The notes under the pieces: model-generated
What the model was told of the DNA's origin: nothing
What the model saw: the letters and a program-made list of their open reading frames with translations, nothing else
The model's database searches: none
Part shown: positions 30,797-33,407 of the stretch, piece after piece
Numbering within the stretch: the first letter of the stretch is position 1
How the letters are laid out: every line of letters starts with the position of its first letter
Position numbers and translations under genes: made by a program
Assembly: GCA_017465745.1 (NCBI GenBank)
Contig: JAFTVM010000065.1
Location: 1 to 33,407, forward strand
Reading direction: 5' to 3'
DNA from: Oscillospiraceae bacterium
GTDB lineage: Bacteria; Bacillota; Clostridia; Oscillospirales; Oscillospiraceae
DNA: 33,407 nucleotides

Positions 30797-31861
30797 TCAG
30801 CCCATACAGCTGCCGCAGGGGGTATATCCGGCGGCGACGGCGTCTTCGTAGGTGTCGAATTCCACCCGGTTGCTCTCGCCGGGGAGGCTGGAGCAGGCGG
30901 GGATGTGGAGCTTTTTGGATTTTTTGTTGCCGATGTAGAGGGTCCCGGCGCTTTCCACATCCGAGGGCTGTGCGGACTGGTTCTCCCAGGTGATTGCGAT
31001 TTCGTAGCCGTCGGAGGTGACCCGGATGTGGCCAAGTGTATCGGTGCGGAACATGGGGATGCCGGCGTCGGAATACCGGGAGGTGACGGATTCGTGGGGA
31101 TGGCCGTAGGAATTGCCTTCGCCCACGGAAATGATGGCATACTCCGGGTCAGTCTCATAGACAAAGCGGTAGCCGGAGGAGGTATCGGAGCCGTGGTGGC
31201 CCACCTTCAGCACATCCACGTTCCAGTCGAAATCATCGCCCCAGTAGTCCAGCATGTCGTTCTCGGCGGCTGCCTCCATATCGCCGGTGAAGAGGAACCG
31301 GGTATTCAGGAATTCCGCCAGCACGATGATGGAGGTATCATTGGTCTCGGCGTAGGATTGGGTAGGTCCCAGGATGGTGAGCCGGGTCTGCCCCAGGAGG
31401 AAGGAATCACCGGGGCTGGGGATGGTGACTTCCAGGCCCTGCTGGTCCACATAATACATAAAATCGTCATAGACCTTGGAGGAATAGGTTTTGGTGGGGG
31501 AATAGACCGCCTTGGCGGGGAACACCGCCAGCACGGAGGGCAGACCGCCCACATGGTCCTCGTGGGCGTGGGTGCAGACCACGGCCTCCAGCTCCTCCAC
31601 GCCCTGCTGCTGCAGGTAGGAGATCACCAGCTGGCCGTCCTCCTTGTTGCCGCCGTCGATGAGTACATACTGCCCGTCGGTTTCCAGCAGGGCGCAGTCT
31701 GCCTGGCCCACATCGATATAGTGGACGGTGAGGATATTGGTGCCGGTGGAATCTGCGTCCAGACCGGGGGTGGACGGTTCGGGGCCGTAGGACACAGCCA
31801 CCTCACAGCCGCACAGGAAAATGCCCAGGGCAAGAACCAGGGCAAGGAGTTTCGTTTTCAT
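30797..31861 (-). CDS. ComEC-like metallo-beta-lactamase lipoprotein with Ada-like tail
   Basis: A 354-aa exported hydrolase. The N-terminus is a lipoprotein signal with the cysteine at residue 19 (FLCGC). The metallo-beta-lactamase domain has VHYIDVGQADCALLE, VLIDGGN, the metal motif THAHEDHVGG (H98, H100, D102, H103), FTGDME and KVGHHGSDTSS, as in the nuclease domain of ComEC. The C-terminal stretch from about 310 has IGNKKSKKLHIPAC and YTPCGSC, the cysteine pattern of small Ada-type metal-binding tails of secreted nucleases. It is 13 bases after the CCA-adding enzyme gene. Confidence 0.88.
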   Translation of the reverse strand: MKTKLLALVLALGIFLCGCEVAVSYGPEPSTPGLDADSTGTNILTVHYIDVGQADCALLETDGQYVLIDGGNKEDGQLVISYLQQQGVEELEAVVCTHAHEDHVGGLPSVLAVFPAKAVYSPTKTYSSKVYDDFMYYVDQQGLEVTIPSPGDSFLLGQTRLTILGPTQSYAETNDTSIIVLAEFLNTRFLFTGDMEAAAENDMLDYWGDDFDWNVDVLKVGHHGSDTSSGYRFVYETDPEYAIISVGEGNSYGHPHESVTSRYSDAGIPMFRTDTLGHIRVTSDGYEIAITWENQSAQPSDVESAGTLYIGNKKSKKLHIPACSSLPGESNRVEFDTYEDAVAAGYTPCGSCMG

Positions 31862-31874
31862 AGGGATCAGTCCT

Positions 31875-33194
31875 TTAGGGGGTAAATTGCCCCGCTGCCT
31901 TCAGCAGGGCGTCCTTGTCATTTTCGATGGTTTCGTCCAGCACCTGGTCCAGGAGGAACTGCAGGCACAGGCCGATGGATTTTCCGGTGATGCCGAGGCG
32001 AAGCAGGTCGTTGCCGTTTACCGCCAGATCTTTGATGCGCAGGCAGCTCTCTTCAGCGAGAACCTCTGCCAGGGCGGCTTCCACAGTGCGGAAATACCGG
32101 GTTTCCTCTGTGCAGTCGGTGCCCTTGCCGCGGAAGTCGGCCAGCTGGAGCGCCAGCAGCAGCCGCACGTTTTCTTCGCCGTACTGGCTCAGGCGGCGGC
32201 GCAGCAGTTTCCGGTCCGGCTCCAGGGTGACCATGTGGGCTTTCGTGAGGAATACTGTCTGCTCCCGCAATGCCGTGGGAGCCTTCAGGCGGTGCAGAAT
32301 CCGGTCCGCCATTTCTGCGCTGACCCGGGGGTGGCCGTAGAAATGCCCCACACCGTTTTCATCCAGGGAGAAGGTGGCGGGTTTGCCGATGTCGTGCAGC
32401 AGCGCCGCCCAGCGCAGGGGCAAAATGGCGGGAACGCCTTCCACCACCCGGATGGTGTGGCCGTAGACGTCGTGGGTGTGGTGGGGGTTGTGCTGCTGAA
32501 ACCCCAGGGTTTGTGCCAGCTCCGGGATCACGGCGGTGACGACGGGGGCGAAGCGTTCCAGGTCAGCGGCGTTGCAGACCATCAGGAGTTTACATAATTC
32601 TTCGAACACCCGCTCCCTCGCCAGATTTTCCATGAGACCCGTCAGGGCGGTCATGGCATTTGCTGTTGCGGGATCGGGCGTCAGGCGGTATTTGGCGGCG
32701 AAGCGGGCGCCCCGGAGGATGCGCAGGCTGTCCTCCCGGAACCGCTGCTGGGGATCGCCGACAGCCCGGAGGACGCCGTTTCTCAGATCCTCCCGGCCGC
32801 CGAAGGGATCTGCAAAGCCCCGGGTGGGGGAGTAGGCCATGGCGTTGACGGTGAAATCCCGCCGGGCCAGATCCGCGGTGATGTCGTCCACAAAGGCCAC
32901 CCATTCCGGGTGGCGGTTGTCGCGGTAGTCCCCCTCGGTACGGAAGGTGGTGATCTCCACCACGCCGCAGCAGGTGACCACGCCCACGGTGCCGTGCTTT
33001 TTTCCTGCCAGCACCAATTTGCGGCCGGCGAAGACTGCTTCCGTCTGCTCCGGCAGGGCTGCGGTGCACAGGTCGAAATCCGCCGGCTCCAGCCCCAGGA
33101 TGGAATCCCGGACGCAGCCGCCCACGGCATAGGCCGCAAAGCCTGCGCCCTCCAGGGCGTCGATGCAGTCGAGTACATATTCCGGCAATTTCAT
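31875..33194 (-). CDS. cca: CCA tRNA nucleotidyltransferase
   Basis: Adds or repairs the 3' CCA of tRNA. The 439-aa protein has the class II signature YAVGGCVRDSILG and the catalytic DFD (D39, D41), then EITTFRTEGDY, RRDFTVNAMAY, DPFGGREDL, and FREDSLRILRGARFAAKY that selects nucleotides. A C-terminal HD domain (LLHDIGKP) is present. AGGAGGTGA precedes ATG 33194, which decides the start. It is first of a three-gene minus-strand unit. Confidence 0.95.
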   Translation of the reverse strand: MKLPEYVLDCIDALEGAGFAAYAVGGCVRDSILGLEPADFDLCTAALPEQTEAVFAGRKLVLAGKKHGTVGVVTCCGVVEITTFRTEGDYRDNRHPEWVAFVDDITADLARRDFTVNAMAYSPTRGFADPFGGREDLRNGVLRAVGDPQQRFREDSLRILRGARFAAKYRLTPDPATANAMTALTGLMENLARERVFEELCKLLMVCNAADLERFAPVVTAVIPELAQTLGFQQHNPHHTHDVYGHTIRVVEGVPAILPLRWAALLHDIGKPATFSLDENGVGHFYGHPRVSAEMADRILHRLKAPTALREQTVFLTKAHMVTLEPDRKLLRRRLSQYGEENVRLLLALQLADFRGKGTDCTEETRYFRTVEAALAEVLAEESCLRIKDLAVNGNDLLRLGITGKSIGLCLQFLLDQVLDETIENDKDALLKAAGQFTP

Positions 33195-33315
33195 AGCGGT
33201 CACCTCCTCGCGATGACAGTGGGGGTCGGTACGTGGTTGCGTTGTTTGAAACAGACCGATAAACTGCAATTTAGGTTATCGGGTTTAATAAGCAAAGTTA
33301 TCGACGAAAGTCTTG

Positions 33316-33407
33316 GCCCCCTCTCTGAGGGGGCTGGCACGGCGTAAGCCGTGACTGGGGGAGTGTCGCATCGTCAGAAGGACACTCCCTCCGAGCCGCC
33401 TGCGGCG
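33316..33407. repeat. Intergenic palindromic repeat, cut by window edge
   Basis: Consecutive GC-rich hairpins: 33316-33321 with 33329-33334; CACGGC-GTAA-GCCGTG (33338-33353); GGGAGTGTC with GACACTCCC (33359-33367, 33381-33389); and GCCGC with GCGGC (33395-33406). This string of palindromes resembles dispersed repeats seen between genes in gut Oscillospirales. No coding frame of note. The right end is not visible. Confidence 0.65.

Noticed and set aside
30731-32597. Plus-strand frames of 384 and 258 codons
   Set aside because: Antisense to the metallo-hydrolase and cca genes, which carry complete catalytic motifs.

Overview
The window reads as chromosome from an anaerobic gut Clostridium-class Firmicute, most likely Oscillospirales. 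The grounds are oxygen-sensitive and oxygen-defence proteins (HydE-type radical SAM maturase, desulfoferrodoxin, rubredoxin, CoA-disulfide reductase), a TnpV-type mobile-element gene, a T-box leader, strong AAAGGAGG ribosome sites, several near-consensus TTGACA-17-TATAAT promoters and a GC-rich palindromic repeat at the right edge. The species assignment is inference only.

Positions 1-3650 are the tail of a mobile element. A gene cut by the left edge encodes the C-terminal part of a protein with the catalytic signature of eukaryotic-type (QDE-1/RDR) RNA-dependent RNA polymerases, i.e. the two-barrel polymerase superfamily: RNP...GADYDGD, then ISNA...D..KSG. It is coupled to an unrecognised 280-aa gene and followed by three small element genes including tnpV. 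Terminators at 2672-2711, 3654-3682 and 3791-3824 separate this from core genes.

Positions 3900-9900 hold sulfur and cofactor genes, mostly on the minus strand: cysK, an HD hydrolase, a MOSC protein, an XdhC-like protein with reversed domain order and an Rrf2 regulator. Divergent from cysK is a second Rrf2 regulator with the same cysteine spacing. tcdA and a hydE-like radical SAM gene follow.

Positions 9900-16680 are one transcription unit under a consensus promoter and a T-box leader whose specifier appears to be AUG (Met). It encodes two PLP enzymes of transsulfuration / C-S cleavage, an EstD-type esterase, an ATP-grasp ligase, a stand-alone glutamate-cysteine ligase and a YafJ/EgtC/Dug3-type N-terminal-Cys amidotransferase. 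This looks like a gamma-glutamyl-cysteine based pathway that makes, modifies and unmasks a low-molecular-weight thiol; I recognise no described pathway with this gene set. Next to it (16716-20011) is a polar amino acid ABC transporter with its own promoter and a perfect operator palindrome, CCTACT-N5-AGTAGG, which also occurs in imperfect form just downstream of the cysK promoter. A sulfur regulon controlled by the Rrf2 protein at 7474 is inferred.

Positions 20000-25500 contain a gene-poor stretch with inverted repeats and a short stub resembling the N-terminus of a TetM/EF-G type GTPase, a corrinoid-activation (RACE-type) ATPase lacking its ferredoxin domain, desulfoferrodoxin, an NADPH-dependent FMN reductase, and a CoA-disulfide reductase-rhodanese fusion preceded in frame by a decayed second rhodanese.

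Positions 25500-33407 are mostly housekeeping: DUF421 membrane protein, polysaccharide deacetylase, PepSY lipoprotein, rubredoxin, enolase, hpt, then a minus-strand unit of CCA-adding enzyme, a ComEC-like metallo-beta-lactamase lipoprotein and an HprK-like P-loop protein. The window ends inside an intergenic palindromic repeat. No rRNA, tRNA or CRISPR array was seen.
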